Source: JAQWCH01 sp050952725
GTDB lineage: Bacteria; Bacillota_I; Bacilli_A; RFN20; CAG-826
Assembly: GCA_050952725.1 (NCBI GenBank)
Contig: JBMNLN010000001.1
Span: forward strand, 310,001-374,000
Direction: 5' to 3'
Length of the DNA: 64,000 nt
In this document: positions 1 to 8,061 of the stretch, one piece after another
How positions within the stretch are numbered: position 1 is the first letter of the stretch
How the letters are laid out: each line of letters opens with the position of its first letter
Program-made: the position numbers and the translations under genes
Notes under the pieces: model-generated
Database searches by the model: none
What the model was told of the DNA's origin: nothing
What the model saw: the letters and a program-made list of their open reading frames with translations, nothing else

Positions 1-538
1 TTTGAATTTCCTCCTCTAACGGGGAGATAATTAGAACCTTCTTCCCTTCTAAAAGATGACTCCATTCTCCGAGTAATGGATCTAAAGCCCAGTTTTGCAC
101 CACTTCAGCTTTTGGTGCATAAACATCGCGGAAATAATCTTCCATATGTAAGCCGGATATACCTAAAACATCCGCGTTTTGCAGGTCTTTTTGCAATAAA
201 CGACCATAATGTTTTAAATTCTCATCATCAACTGGGAAAAATCCTCCGTTGTTTTTCATCGCGTACCTTACTTTCTTTTTAAAGGTATGCGCAAACTTAA
301 ATTGGATTTTTTGAAAATTATTAAGCGCGCTGATTTCTGTTCCGCCAAGGCGAATCATCGCAAATGGACGCTGCGACTTCATCAAGTCGCTCACAACTTT
401 TTTACTATATTCCAAGGTGATGTTTTTTTGTTTACCAATCCGATCATATCGCGGTTTACGCCGGAAAAGTTTATAGAACAAAACTTTAGGGGCGTTCCTT
501 AAGAAATAAATTATGTATTTCCAACAACTATTTTTCAT
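1..538 (-). CDS. Partial protein, possible GT-D-fold glycosyltransferase (C-terminus beyond left edge)
   Basis: An open frame runs from an ATG at 538 to the left edge (179 codons, no stop), with a good ribosome binding site (AAGGGAGAAAAT) just upstream. The N-terminus is basic (FLRNAPKVLFYKLFRRKPRY). It is followed by a block reading PFAMIRLGGTEISAL (about residues 64-78), then MKNNGGFFPVDDENL, DVLGISGLHMEDYF and GKKVLIISP. This order of a RxGGTE-like block, a GFFP block and a D-x-LGI strand resembles bacterial GT-D-fold glycosyltransferases of surface polysaccharide synthesis. That similarity is from memory and tentative. It starts 10 bp after the patatin gene and is probably co-transcribed with it. 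Confidence 0.6.
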   Translation of the reverse strand, partial: MKNSCWKYIIYFLRNAPKVLFYKLFRRKPRYDRIGKQKNITLEYSKKVVSDLMKSQRPFAMIRLGGTEISALNNFQKIQFKFAHTFKKKVRYAMKNNGGFFPVDDENLKHYGRLLQKDLQNADVLGISGLHMEDYFRDVYAPKAEVVQNWALDPLLGEWSHLLEGKKVLIISPLEEEIQ

Positions 539-548
539 ATTTTCTCCC

Positions 549-1811
549 TTAGCCGTCCTCTTTAATGATTTTATCGACTATTTGCGACATAATTGCTAAA
601 GTCACAAACTGGATATTTTCCCGATGTGTTTTTATCATTCTATCAAGATTAACCTTTTTTTGATTAGCCAAAACAATAATTTGACAAATTTCTTTCCGAG
701 TCGGGGCAAAAACACTAAACTTTTCTTGAAAATCAGAAGTTTTTTGATAACGGGAGACGATTTTCTCATCAATCACAATACTGTTATCAATGACATCAAT
801 AAATTCGCGAAGGTGATAACTCGGCGCAGGATCTACTCCAAATTCTTCAGCAGTGATTTCTAAAACACGCAACAGATAATCACCTGGATCATTGCGCATG
901 CTACTTTCACGGCTAAGTAAAGCAAAAACGCGATTGCTATATTGAGGATTAGTTATAATCAGTCGATGGACAAAAGCACGACCATATTCATCAATTTTTT
1001 CATCGTTATAAAAAGTATATTTGTAACCTCTTCTTTTTTTGTAAGCTTTTAAACCATCGTTATACCCAAGGGCGATATTGCGCTGAATGACTTCTTGATC
1101 AAAATGAAGGACGCTGCCTAATTTCCATTCTGGCCCAATTGTCTTAACAATCGGAAGCCGACTTAAGGGGTTGTTGAAAAATGAACGCCCCCCATAGACA
1201 TCAACCACGATGATTTCTTCTCCGCCCAAATGCAAAGCGAATTCAATCGGAATATTATCGCGGTATCCACCATCAATATGTTTTTTACCATCGATTTCTA
1301 CCATTGGAAAAGCGGGAAATAAGGCGGATGAGGCTAATAGATATTTTTTGACCTTTTCTTTGGGAAGTTGATTGACTACAGTATCAATTTGTTTTAAAGA
1401 AGGCCAAATAACCGAAACAGTGCCTAAAGTCATATTGCTTTTTCGGATTAAATCAGCATCGATATATTGATCGATTAACTCATAAAAGGGGCTAACATCA
1501 AGTTGGCGATTTTTAAGATATGACTTAATCATTGCTTTTAATCGTCGTCCATTATCTTTGCTTACAGACTTTTGAATCGCGTGATAATCCAAATCAATCG
1601 CATTGTTGAGTACTTGGTCAATTGTGACGTTTTTCCAAAGTTTCATCGCCAAATCAAATTGATCAGTTGCGACAAAAAAACCAATTAACGCTCCGATTGA
1701 GGTGCCGGTGACTACATCAAAAGTGATTCCTAACTCTCGGAGAGCTTTCCAGACCCCCATTTCATAGGCCCCAAGGGTTCCTCCCCCCGAGAGCACCAGT
1801 GCTCTTTTCAT
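549..1811 (-). CDS. Patatin-like phospholipase
   Basis: A 420-aa patatin-family serine acyl hydrolase. The oxyanion loop SGGGTLGAYEMG is at residues 8-19, the nucleophile motif GTSIG has Ser38, and the second dyad residue is Asp180 in DGGYRDNIP. Family members hydrolyse acyl esters of membrane lipids; the natural substrate here is unknown. There is no signal peptide, so it is probably cytoplasmic or membrane associated. The roughly 120 residues after the patatin core have no recognised domain. The start ATG overlaps the stop of the upstream acetyltransferase gene in an ATGA, so the two are translationally coupled. Confidence 0.88.
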   Translation of the reverse strand: MKRALVLSGGGTLGAYEMGVWKALRELGITFDVVTGTSIGALIGFFVATDQFDLAMKLWKNVTIDQVLNNAIDLDYHAIQKSVSKDNGRRLKAMIKSYLKNRQLDVSPFYELIDQYIDADLIRKSNMTLGTVSVIWPSLKQIDTVVNQLPKEKVKKYLLASSALFPAFPMVEIDGKKHIDGGYRDNIPIEFALHLGGEEIIVVDVYGGRSFFNNPLSRLPIVKTIGPEWKLGSVLHFDQEVIQRNIALGYNDGLKAYKKRRGYKYTFYNDEKIDEYGRAFVHRLIITNPQYSNRVFALLSRESSMRNDPGDYLLRVLEITAEEFGVDPAPSYHLREFIDVIDNSIVIDEKIVSRYQKTSDFQEKFSVFAPTRKEICQIIVLANQKKVNLDRMIKTHRENIQFVTLAIMSQIVDKIIKEDG

Positions 1812-2377
1812 GTTTGCGTCCTCTTTAAATATTGCTCTTTAGTAAGCGAGCGATAGGCAATATCCATCAATTCTTGGGTGTCAATTTCCGGAACATCTTT
1901 TTCAATAAAATTCAATTGATATCCACATTTTTCTTGTGCGCGGATGCTCGCTTGATTATCGACATTAGCCCGAATAAACACTTTTAAAAATCCCACTTTT
2001 TCAAAAGCGAACTCGGTCACTTTTTGAAGCGTTTCGCTCATTAAACCTCGATTCCAATACTTTCGACTTAAAACATAACCGATTTCACCACTTTGTTTTT
2101 CTTGGGAAATTTTAACGAAATCTATCGCCCCGATGACTTGAAGCGAAACTCTGTCAACAATTGCCCAATGAAAGAAATAAGGGTTTCTATAGTTTTTAAT
2201 AATCATCTCGACATAACCATGGGTCACTCCCACATCGCTGTGAGGTTTCCAAGTAAGATGCTTGGTCACTTCGGGATCATTACAGTAATTAGCAAACATC
2301 ATTAAAGCATCGTCTGGATGAAAACGACGTAATTCAAGGCGCGGCGTAAGCAATGTTACTGTACCTAGAGGTTTCAT
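1808..2377 (-). CDS. GNAT-family N-acetyltransferase (RimJ/RimL type)
   Basis: A 189-aa acetyltransferase of the GNAT fold. The N-terminal LLTPRLELRRFHPDDA is typical of the RimJ/RimL branch. IGYVLSRKYWNRGLMSE (about residues 112-128) is the acetyl-CoA binding region, and ASIRAQEKCGYQ is the conserved C-terminal helix and strand. The substrate cannot be told; members acetylate N-terminal amines of proteins, or small molecules. I chose ATG 2377 and not an in-frame GTG two codons earlier, because GGAG lies 7 nt before this ATG and it overlaps the tcdA stop as ATGA. It sits between tcdA and the patatin gene in one operon. Confidence 0.82.
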   Translation of the reverse strand: MKPLGTVTLLTPRLELRRFHPDDALMMFANYCNDPEVTKHLTWKPHSDVGVTHGYVEMIIKNYRNPYFFHWAIVDRVSLQVIGAIDFVKISQEKQSGEIGYVLSRKYWNRGLMSETLQKVTEFAFEKVGFLKVFIRANVDNQASIRAQEKCGYQLNFIEKDVPEIDTQELMDIAYRSLTKEQYLKRTQT

Positions 2378-3069
2378 GGGCACTCTCCAATTATTTTTTT
2401 AACCACATAACTTGCCATTAGAAGCCCCATTGCTGGGGGCACAAACGGCGAAGAGCCAAGAGTTTTATCTGGTGTTGCAATTGGTTTTTCAACTGATGCC
2501 ACTACAGTGAGATGAGAAATATTTTGCTTGCGACATAATGAGCGGATTATTTTCGCAAACGGATCATTTCGCGTTTCATAGATGTCCATAATTCGCAATT
2601 GGGAGGGATCGAGGCGATTACCTGCCCCTAGGGCCGAAATAAGCGGCACCTTTAATTGCGTCCCTCTCTTAATAAGAGCAATTTTGCTCTTTGGAGTATC
2701 GATAGCATCGACAACAAAATCAAAATTTGTAAAATCAATTTCGTCAATCAATTCTGGAGTCAGATAGTCTTCACGAACTTTAATTTCTGCTTTCGGATTG
2801 ATATCCGCGATTATTTCGCGCAAAACCGCGGTCTTTTTCTTGCCGATCGTCGAATGAAAAGCGAGCATTTGGCGATTGATATTGCTCGGTTCAACAACAT
2901 CAAAATCGAAAAGATAAAAGCAACCCACGCCAGCCCGCGCTAAAGAAATTGCCGCTGCACTACCCACTCCGCCCAGACCGAAAATGGCAACTTTTTTCTT
3001 AAAAAGAAGTTTACGATTATCTTTTCCGATTAGGGAATCAAAACGATTAAACTGTTCATTGTTAACCAT
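2374..3069 (-). CDS. tcdA: tRNA threonylcarbamoyladenosine dehydratase (ThiF/E1-like)
   Basis: A 231-aa E1-like adenylating enzyme. NRFDSLIG precedes the Rossmann motif VAIFGLGGVGSAAA; then come FDFDVVEPSNINRQ, the ATP-binding N-R-Q region, and FVVDAIDT. The C-terminal ending in APAMGLLMASYVVKKIIG is typical of TcdA/YgdL, which dehydrates t6A to cyclic ct6A at tRNA position 37. An earlier in-frame ATG at 3087 would add six codons. A consensus promoter places the likely transcript start on the A of ATG 3069, so I prefer 3069 (leaderless). It is the first gene of an operon with GNAT, patatin and the left-edge gene. Confidence 0.85.
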   Translation of the reverse strand: MVNNEQFNRFDSLIGKDNRKLLFKKKVAIFGLGGVGSAAAISLARAGVGCFYLFDFDVVEPSNINRQMLAFHSTIGKKKTAVLREIIADINPKAEIKVREDYLTPELIDEIDFTNFDFVVDAIDTPKSKIALIKRGTQLKVPLISALGAGNRLDPSQLRIMDIYETRNDPFAKIIRSLCRKQNISHLTVVASVEKPIATPDKTLGSSPFVPPAMGLLMASYVVKKIIGECP

Positions 3070-3075
3070 ATGAAA

Positions 3076-3104
3076 ATTATAACCCATCTAATGATGAACA
3101 CCAA
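3076..3104 (-). promoter_or_regulatory. Promoter of the tcdA operon, probably leaderless
   Basis: On the minus strand TTGGTG (3099-3104) is followed by a 17-nt spacer and a perfect TATAAT (3076-3081). Only 6 nt separate the -10 box from ATG 3069, so initiation about 7 nt downstream of the -10 box falls on the start codon itself. No Shine-Dalgarno sequence precedes either candidate start. Confidence 0.6.
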
Positions 3105-3140
3105 AAGCGATTTTATTGATCGTTTATGAAGTTCGGATGA

Positions 3141-4055
3141 CTACGCTTTCTTTAATACTTCTTCAACTTCATGGCGAAGCGGGATTGCTTGTTGAGCCCC
3201 ATGACGAGAAATAGCAATTGAGGCGGCAATTGTCGCTAGTTCCATCGCGGCTTTCATCGGTTTCCCTTCGGTCAGAGCAGCCGCTAATGTTCCGATAAAT
3301 GTATCCCCTGCTCCCGTTGTATCTACCACTTCAACAAGACGAGCCGGAACAGAAAATTGCTGTTTTTCATCGCGATAAATCGCGCCTTTTTCTCCCAAAG
3401 TAATAATCACACTTGTAACGCCACTTTGGAGAATCTTCTCGGTTAATTCATCAATTGAACATAGCCTTTTTTCATCTTCAGCAAAAACATGAGCCTCAAT
3501 TTGATTAGGGACTAAAAGATCAATTAATGGACAAAGTTCTCGGGGAAAATGCGCCATCGCTGGGGCAGGATTGACAATTACATATAATCCCATTTTCCGC
3601 CCCTCTTTAATTGCGGCGGCCACAACGGGGAAAGGAAGTTCAAATTGGACAACTAAGATATCGCCTGGCTTGCCAATTTCGCGCAGAGAAGCAAGCGCAG
3701 TTTCAATTTGATATTTGGCATTTGCCTCACCTGAGATGATAATGCGATTGTCTTGGTTTTCAATGATGATTACAGCAATACCACTAGGTCCTTTTATTTG
3801 TTGGACATGTTCGGTATCCACTTGATAATTTCGAAGGGTTTGAAAAAGTTCACCCCCGAAAACATCATCGCCCACTGCGCCTAATAAATAAGTTTTCGCC
3901 CCAAATTTAGCCGATGCAACTGCTTGGTTGGCGCCTTTGCCACCGGGGTTTGTGAGAAAATAGTCCCCTTTAATGGTTTCACCTTTTTTAGGAAGAACTG
4001 AGGTGCCAATCACCAAATCCATATTGACACTGCCGAGCACGATGACTTTTTTCAT
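3141..4055 (-). CDS. rbsK: Ribokinase (PfkB family)
   Basis: A 304-aa PfkB-family sugar kinase, probably phosphorylating ribose to ribose-5-phosphate. LGSVNMDLV opens the fold, the first PfkB signature GGKGANQAVA covers residues 38-47, and the second, DTTGAGDTFIG, holds the catalytic base Asp251 and the anion hole. Both signatures are typical of ribokinase and not of fructokinase or adenosine kinase. AAAGGAGA lies 8 nt before ATG 4055. No ribose transporter or RbsD is adjacent. It is transcribed away from the ion transporter at 4225, and no terminator is visible before the tcdA promoter. Confidence 0.9.
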   Translation of the reverse strand: MKKVIVLGSVNMDLVIGTSVLPKKGETIKGDYFLTNPGGKGANQAVASAKFGAKTYLLGAVGDDVFGGELFQTLRNYQVDTEHVQQIKGPSGIAVIIIENQDNRIIISGEANAKYQIETALASLREIGKPGDILVVQFELPFPVVAAAIKEGRKMGLYVIVNPAPAMAHFPRELCPLIDLLVPNQIEAHVFAEDEKRLCSIDELTEKILQSGVTSVIITLGEKGAIYRDEKQQFSVPARLVEVVDTTGAGDTFIGTLAAALTEGKPMKAAMELATIAASIAISRHGAQQAIPLRHEVEEVLKKA

Positions 4056-4224
4056 ATTAGGTCTCCTTTAGTTTTTTTATTATACGGGAATAACCATCAA
4101 ATATATTTTCATAATCTTGTTTCTTTTTGTCAACGAATGGCAAGGAAAAAAGGAATATATCCACTATAAGGTTTGATTTGTTATATAATAATCGCGTTGA
4201 AAATAGAAAAGAGGTAAATGACTT

Positions 4225-5667
4225 ATGATACTTGACGCGCTCTTCCCCTTTCTCGCGGATGTTGCCTCCTCTCAAGTCTGGTGGATGGTGGTAGTGGGAG
4301 TTATTTTTGTCGTCGCCTACGCCTTAATGTTAACTTTTGCTAAATGGCGCGCTTATATCGCCGCTAGCGCTGCGGGAATCTTCCTTATCGCTTATTTAGT
4401 TTGGGCGATTATCGACCCCAACATGTGGGAAATCTTCGCTCGGGGATTCTACAAAGAAGGTACCACTGGCGGTATTGACTGGAATGTCATCTTGATGATC
4501 GCGGGAACCATGGGCCTTGTTGCGATGTTTATCGATAGTAAAATGCCCGCATTAATCGCTGATAAAATTATCGAAAAAACCTCTAATGCCAAATGGGCTT
4601 TTATTTCTCTTTCCCTATTCGCAGGAATTATTTCAGCTTTCATTGATAATGTGGCGACTGTATTAATTGTTGCTCCAATTGTGCTCAATGTCGCAAAAAA
4701 ATCTGGTGTTAATCCCATTAAAGGAATGATCGCCATTGCTATCGCCTCCAATCTTGAAGGAGCCGCTACTCTTGTAGGTGATACTACCTCGATTATTACC
4801 GCGGGCCATATGAACTTGAATTTTGCGGACTTCTTCTGGTATCAAGGGCGCCCTTCACTTTTCTTCGTAAACCAAATCGGCCTTCTTTTAGCAACTTTGA
4901 CGCTCTTGATTGCTTTCCGGAAAGACACACAAAAAATCGTCGCCGATAGCGAAACAAAAGTAAAAGACTTGGTCCCGACTATTTTAATGATTTCTTTGGT
5001 TGGCCTTTTAATTGTTGCTTCCTTTATCCCTTGGCCTGATCACTATGTTTCCAATTTGATTAACGGTTTAATCTGTGTCGGCTTAATGCTGGTTGGCATT
5101 ATCTACACTTCGATTCGGCAAAAAGGTTGGCAACCATTTAAAGAAACTCTGGCGAGCATCGATTTCCAAACCCTTTTGATGTTGGTCTCAATCTTCGTGA
5201 TGGTCTACGCTTTGACCCAAAGTGGCATTGTCGCTTTAATCGGTCAAGGCATTTCCAAATTAGCCGGAGATAATCTCTTCCTTGCTTATACAATTATCGT
5301 TTTTGTCTCTGTCTTAGTCAGTGCATTCATCGATAACATTCCCTATGTCGCGATGATGCTTGGTGTCGTGGAAATTATCGCGATTAACTTTGCAAATTCA
5401 CCACAATTTGAATTTCTTGGCACTCAAGCCTATGCGCTTATTTCAACTCCATTGTTCTTTGGGCTATTGGTGGGTTCTACTTTGGGAGGAAATCTCACTC
5501 CTGTAGGCGCTTCAGCAAATATTACGGCCCTTGGAATTCTCCGCAAAGAAGGTTATGAAGTTTCCACAGGACAATTTATGAAAATGTCCTTTCCGTATAC
5601 TATCGTCGCCGTTTCGTCTGCTTACATTTTTGTCTGGCTTCTCTACGGGGTACGTCTTATCGCCTAA
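4225..5667 (+). CDS. Ion transporter permease, NhaD/ArsB (IT) superfamily
   Basis: A 480-aa polytopic membrane protein with about 11-12 hydrophobic segments in two inverted halves. Each half carries the superfamily hallmark: SAFIDNVATVLIVAPIV in the first and SAFIDNIPYVAMMLGVVE in the second. The VGDTTSIITAG segment follows the first hallmark and LGGNLTPVGASANITALG the second. These are features of the NhaD Na+/H+ antiporter, ArsB and citrate transporter group. NhaD or a general SLC13-like anion/cation role is likely; substrate cannot be fixed from sequence. There is no ars gene nearby, so an arsenite role is not favoured. GAGG precedes the ATG at 4225. Confidence 0.75.
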   Translation: MILDALFPFLADVASSQVWWMVVVGVIFVVAYALMLTFAKWRAYIAASAAGIFLIAYLVWAIIDPNMWEIFARGFYKEGTTGGIDWNVILMIAGTMGLVAMFIDSKMPALIADKIIEKTSNAKWAFISLSLFAGIISAFIDNVATVLIVAPIVLNVAKKSGVNPIKGMIAIAIASNLEGAATLVGDTTSIITAGHMNLNFADFFWYQGRPSLFFVNQIGLLLATLTLLIAFRKDTQKIVADSETKVKDLVPTILMISLVGLLIVASFIPWPDHYVSNLINGLICVGLMLVGIIYTSIRQKGWQPFKETLASIDFQTLLMLVSIFVMVYALTQSGIVALIGQGISKLAGDNLFLAYTIIVFVSVLVSAFIDNIPYVAMMLGVVEIIAINFANSPQFEFLGTQAYALISTPLFFGLLVGSTLGGNLTPVGASANITALGILRKEGYEVSTGQFMKMSFPYTIVAVSSAYIFVWLLYGVRLIA

Positions 5668-5692
5668 TTTTTTAATTGTGTCTTTACCAATA

Positions 5693-5725
5693 CCCCATTT
5701 TCTCTTCGTGGAAAATGGGTTTTTA
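5693..5725 (+). terminator. Rho-independent terminator of the ion transporter gene
   Basis: CCCATTTTC (5694-5702) and GAAAATGGG (5711-5719) form a perfect 9-bp stem with an 8-nt loop, followed at once by TTTTT. It lies 26 bp after the stop codon. Confidence 0.85.
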
Positions 5726-5746
5726 TATTAGGTTTTATTACCTGCA

Positions 5747-5755
5747 TGATATACT
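5747..5755 (+). promoter_or_regulatory. Extended -10 promoter of the aldehyde dehydrogenase gene
   Basis: TGATATACT is an extended -10 element (TG, one base, TATACT) about 20 nt before the start codon. No good -35 box is present. GAGGTAAG between it and the ATG serves as the ribosome binding site. Confidence 0.4.
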
Positions 5756-5774
5756 AAAAAAGAGGTAAGTTGTT

Positions 5775-7145
5775 ATGGATATACAAAATATTGTCTTGCA
5801 ACAAAAAAAGTTTTTTGCAACAGGAAAAACCTTAAGTTATGAGTTTCGTATCAACGCTTTAAAGAAATTAGAGCAAGCGATTAAAAAATACGAAAAAGAT
5901 ATTTATCAAGTTCTTAGGGCCGATCTTGGCAAAAGTGAATTTGAAGCTTATTTAACTGAAGTCGGGATGGTCTATAGCGGACTACATCATACGATGAAAA
6001 AACTTAAAAAATGGATGAAACCAGAAAAAGTACGTACCCCTTTAGCCAATTTTCGCGGTTCCTCCTATCGGCAACCTTCTCCCTATGGTAATGCTTTGAT
6101 TATGTCGCCATGGAATTATCCAATTTTGCTCACTCTTGATCCATTAGTTTTTGCCCTCGCTGCAGGAAATACTGCTGTGGTCAAACCGGGGAGTTATTCG
6201 AAAAATGTTTCCGAACTTTTAGCCAAGATGCTCGGAGAAATTTTTCCATCTGAATATGTCGCGGTTGTCCTCGGTGGAAGAAAAGAAAATACCGAACTTC
6301 TCGATCAAAAATTTGAATATATCTTCTTTACTGGTTCCACCACGGTGGGACGTCTCGTCCAAGAAAAAGCCTCAGTTCATCTTACTCCGATTACTCTTGA
6401 ACTCGGGGGTAAATCGCCGACGATTATCGATGCAACGGCCGATATTCAATTAGCTGCCCAAAGAACAGTCTTTGGAAAATTTTTAAATTGTGGCCAAACC
6501 TGTGTTGCCCCCGATTACTTCCTTGTTCATAAAGCCATTCATAAAGAATTTGTGGCAGCGGTAAAACACGAAATTGTCAAACAATTTGGTGAAGAACCTT
6601 TAAAAAACGAAAATTATGGGAAAATTATCAATACGAAACATTATGAGCGTCTCCTCGGTCTTATTAATCAAGAAAAAGTGGTCATTGGCGGAAAAGGAAA
6701 TCCCGAAACCAACCAAATCGAACCAACCGTTCTTGACAATGTCACTTTGGATGATGCCGTAATGGGCGAAGAGATTTTTGGACCCATTATGCCGATTATC
6801 GTCTTTGAAAAAGATGAGGAAATTGAAGAGATTATCGCGCATAATCCCACCCCCTTAGCATTCTATTTATTTACAAAGCGCAAGGATTTCGCTAAATATT
6901 TAACCCGGAAAGTTTCCTTTGGTGGCGGTTGCATTAACGATGTTATCGTCCATCTTGCCACGAATAATATGCCTTTTGGCGGGGTTGGTGAATCAGGAAT
7001 GGGCGCCTATCATGGAAAATGGGGCTTTGATACCTTTACTCATTACAAGAGCATCCATAAAAAAGAAGCTTGGCCGAATTTGACCATTCGTTACCAGCCC
7101 TACACGAAGAAAAAACTCAATCTTGTGAAAAAATTCTTAAAATAA
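5775..7145 (+). CDS. NAD(P)+-dependent aldehyde dehydrogenase
   Basis: A 456-aa class 3-type aldehyde dehydrogenase, oxidising an aldehyde to the acid. SPWNYP (residues 111-116) holds the conserved Asn114. FFTGSTTVGR (184-193) is the Rossmann contact, LELGGKSP contains the general base Glu209, and NCGQTC contains the nucleophile Cys243. EEIFGPIMPI and NMPFGGVGESGMG are the C-terminal signatures. The length, and the absence of an N-terminal extension, fit the AldB/fatty aldehyde dehydrogenase group. The substrate is unknown. It is transcribed alone between terminators; neither neighbour supplies an obvious aldehyde. Confidence 0.88.
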   Translation: MDIQNIVLQQKKFFATGKTLSYEFRINALKKLEQAIKKYEKDIYQVLRADLGKSEFEAYLTEVGMVYSGLHHTMKKLKKWMKPEKVRTPLANFRGSSYRQPSPYGNALIMSPWNYPILLTLDPLVFALAAGNTAVVKPGSYSKNVSELLAKMLGEIFPSEYVAVVLGGRKENTELLDQKFEYIFFTGSTTVGRLVQEKASVHLTPITLELGGKSPTIIDATADIQLAAQRTVFGKFLNCGQTCVAPDYFLVHKAIHKEFVAAVKHEIVKQFGEEPLKNENYGKIINTKHYERLLGLINQEKVVIGGKGNPETNQIEPTVLDNVTLDDAVMGEEIFGPIMPIIVFEKDEEIEEIIAHNPTPLAFYLFTKRKDFAKYLTRKVSFGGGCINDVIVHLATNNMPFGGVGESGMGAYHGKWGFDTFTHYKSIHKKEAWPNLTIRYQPYTKKKLNLVKKFLK

Positions 7146-7150
7146 GATTA

Positions 7151-7175
7151 AAAAAAGATGGCGCCTATCTTTTTT
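7151..7175. terminator. Bidirectional terminator between convergent genes
   Basis: AAAAAAGAT (7151-7159) pairs perfectly with ATCTTTTTT (7167-7175) across a GC-rich 7-nt loop. The A and T tracts give a U-tail in either direction, serving the aldehyde dehydrogenase gene and exonuclease III. Confidence 0.7.
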
Positions 7176-7177
7176 AT

Positions 7178-7927
7178 TTATTCGATAATCAGTCCGACTG
7201 GACAATGGTCGGAACCGAAAACTTCATCATAGATTAAAGCATCTTTAATGCGGTTTTTATATCGTTCTGAGATGACAAAATAATCAATTCTCCACCCAAT
7301 ATTGCGTTCACGGGCTTTAAAGCGATATGACCACCAAGAATATTTGATTACTTCGGGATAAAGGTAACGGAAGGTGTCGATAAACCCCATGTCTAAGAGT
7401 TTCGTAAAAGCTTCTCTCTCTTCATCAGTAAAACCTGGATTACGGCGGTTAATACTTGGATTTTTAAGATCGATTTCTTGGTGGGCGACATTGAGATCAC
7501 CTGTGAGTATTACCATTTTCTTTTTGTCGAGTTTCGCCAGATAATCGCGAAGATTTTCTTCGAAAACAAGGCGATAGTCGAGTCTCTTCAAGCCTTCTTG
7601 AGCATTTGGACTATAAACGTTGACCAGATAGAAGTCAGAATATTCCAAAGTGATGGCGCGCCCCTCGTCATTATAGAGACCGTTTTCTAAACCGTAATGA
7701 ACATTTAATGGCTCTTCTTTAGCGAGAATCATCGTACCCGAATAACCTTTTTTTTCGGCGGAATTCATAAACAGATGATAGCCAGAAAAATCAACTTCGA
7801 GTTGTTCAGGTTGCATTTTGGTTTCTTGAATACAGAAAAAATCCGCATTGATTTTGCGAAAAAACTTCATAAATCCCTTGTTGATTGCCGCGCGCAGTCC
7901 GTTTGTATTCCAAGAAATCAATTTCAT
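7178..7927 (-). CDS. xth: Exodeoxyribonuclease III / AP endonuclease
   Basis: A 249-aa member of the exonuclease III (EEP) family, which cleaves DNA 5' of abasic sites in base excision repair. SWNTNGLRA holds the metal-binding Asn7, CIQETKM holds Glu35, LTGDLNVAH holds the catalytic Asp/Asn pair, and the C-terminal GSDHCPVGL is the Asp-His pair. The length is that of the Bacillus ExoA type. AGAGGTAAAAT precedes the ATG at 7927. It is monocistronic, with its own extended -10 promoter and the shared terminator downstream. Confidence 0.92.
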   Translation of the reverse strand: MKLISWNTNGLRAAINKGFMKFFRKINADFFCIQETKMQPEQLEVDFSGYHLFMNSAEKKGYSGTMILAKEEPLNVHYGLENGLYNDEGRAITLEYSDFYLVNVYSPNAQEGLKRLDYRLVFEENLRDYLAKLDKKKMVILTGDLNVAHQEIDLKNPSINRRNPGFTDEEREAFTKLLDMGFIDTFRYLYPEVIKYSWWSYRFKARERNIGWRIDYFVISERYKNRIKDALIYDEVFGSDHCPVGLIIE

Positions 7928-7949
7928 ATTTTACCTCTTTCTTCGCTGA

Positions 7950-7958
7950 ATTTTAGCA
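7950..7958 (-). promoter_or_regulatory. Extended -10 promoter of the exonuclease III gene
   Basis: Minus-strand TGCTAAAAT is an extended -10 element (TG, one base, TAAAAT) 22 nt upstream of the start codon. No convincing -35 box is seen. Confidence 0.35.
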
Positions 7959-8014
7959 TAGCAAGATAGGCTCAGCCGCAAAAATGCTTTTTAGCTTCTT
8001 GTTTTTAATGTAAA

Positions 8015-8058
8015 GAAAAAGCGCTGAAAAATTAAAATCTCAATCTCTCAGCACTTAT
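8015..8058 (-). terminator. Terminator of the ATP synthase / phosphofructokinase transcript
   Basis: Minus-strand AAGTGCTGA (8048-8056) pairs with TCAGCGCTT (8019-8027), one G-T pair, across a 20-nt loop, and runs into TTTCTTTA. It follows the phosphofructokinase stop directly. Confidence 0.6.
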
Positions 8059-8061
8059 TAA

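Noticed and set aside
76..502. Two plus-strand open frames of 68 and 71 codons
   Set aside because: They are antisense to the better supported minus-strand gene starting at 538, which has a ribosome binding site, and show no protein-like composition.
4057..4275. 72-codon minus-strand open frame upstream of rbsK
   Set aside because: It crosses the rbsK promoter region and the start of the divergent transporter gene, with no ribosome binding site or recognisable sequence.
4225..5667. Arsenite efflux pump ArsB
   Set aside because: The fold is shared, but no arsR, arsC or arsA is nearby and the sequence fits the broader NhaD-type group equally well.
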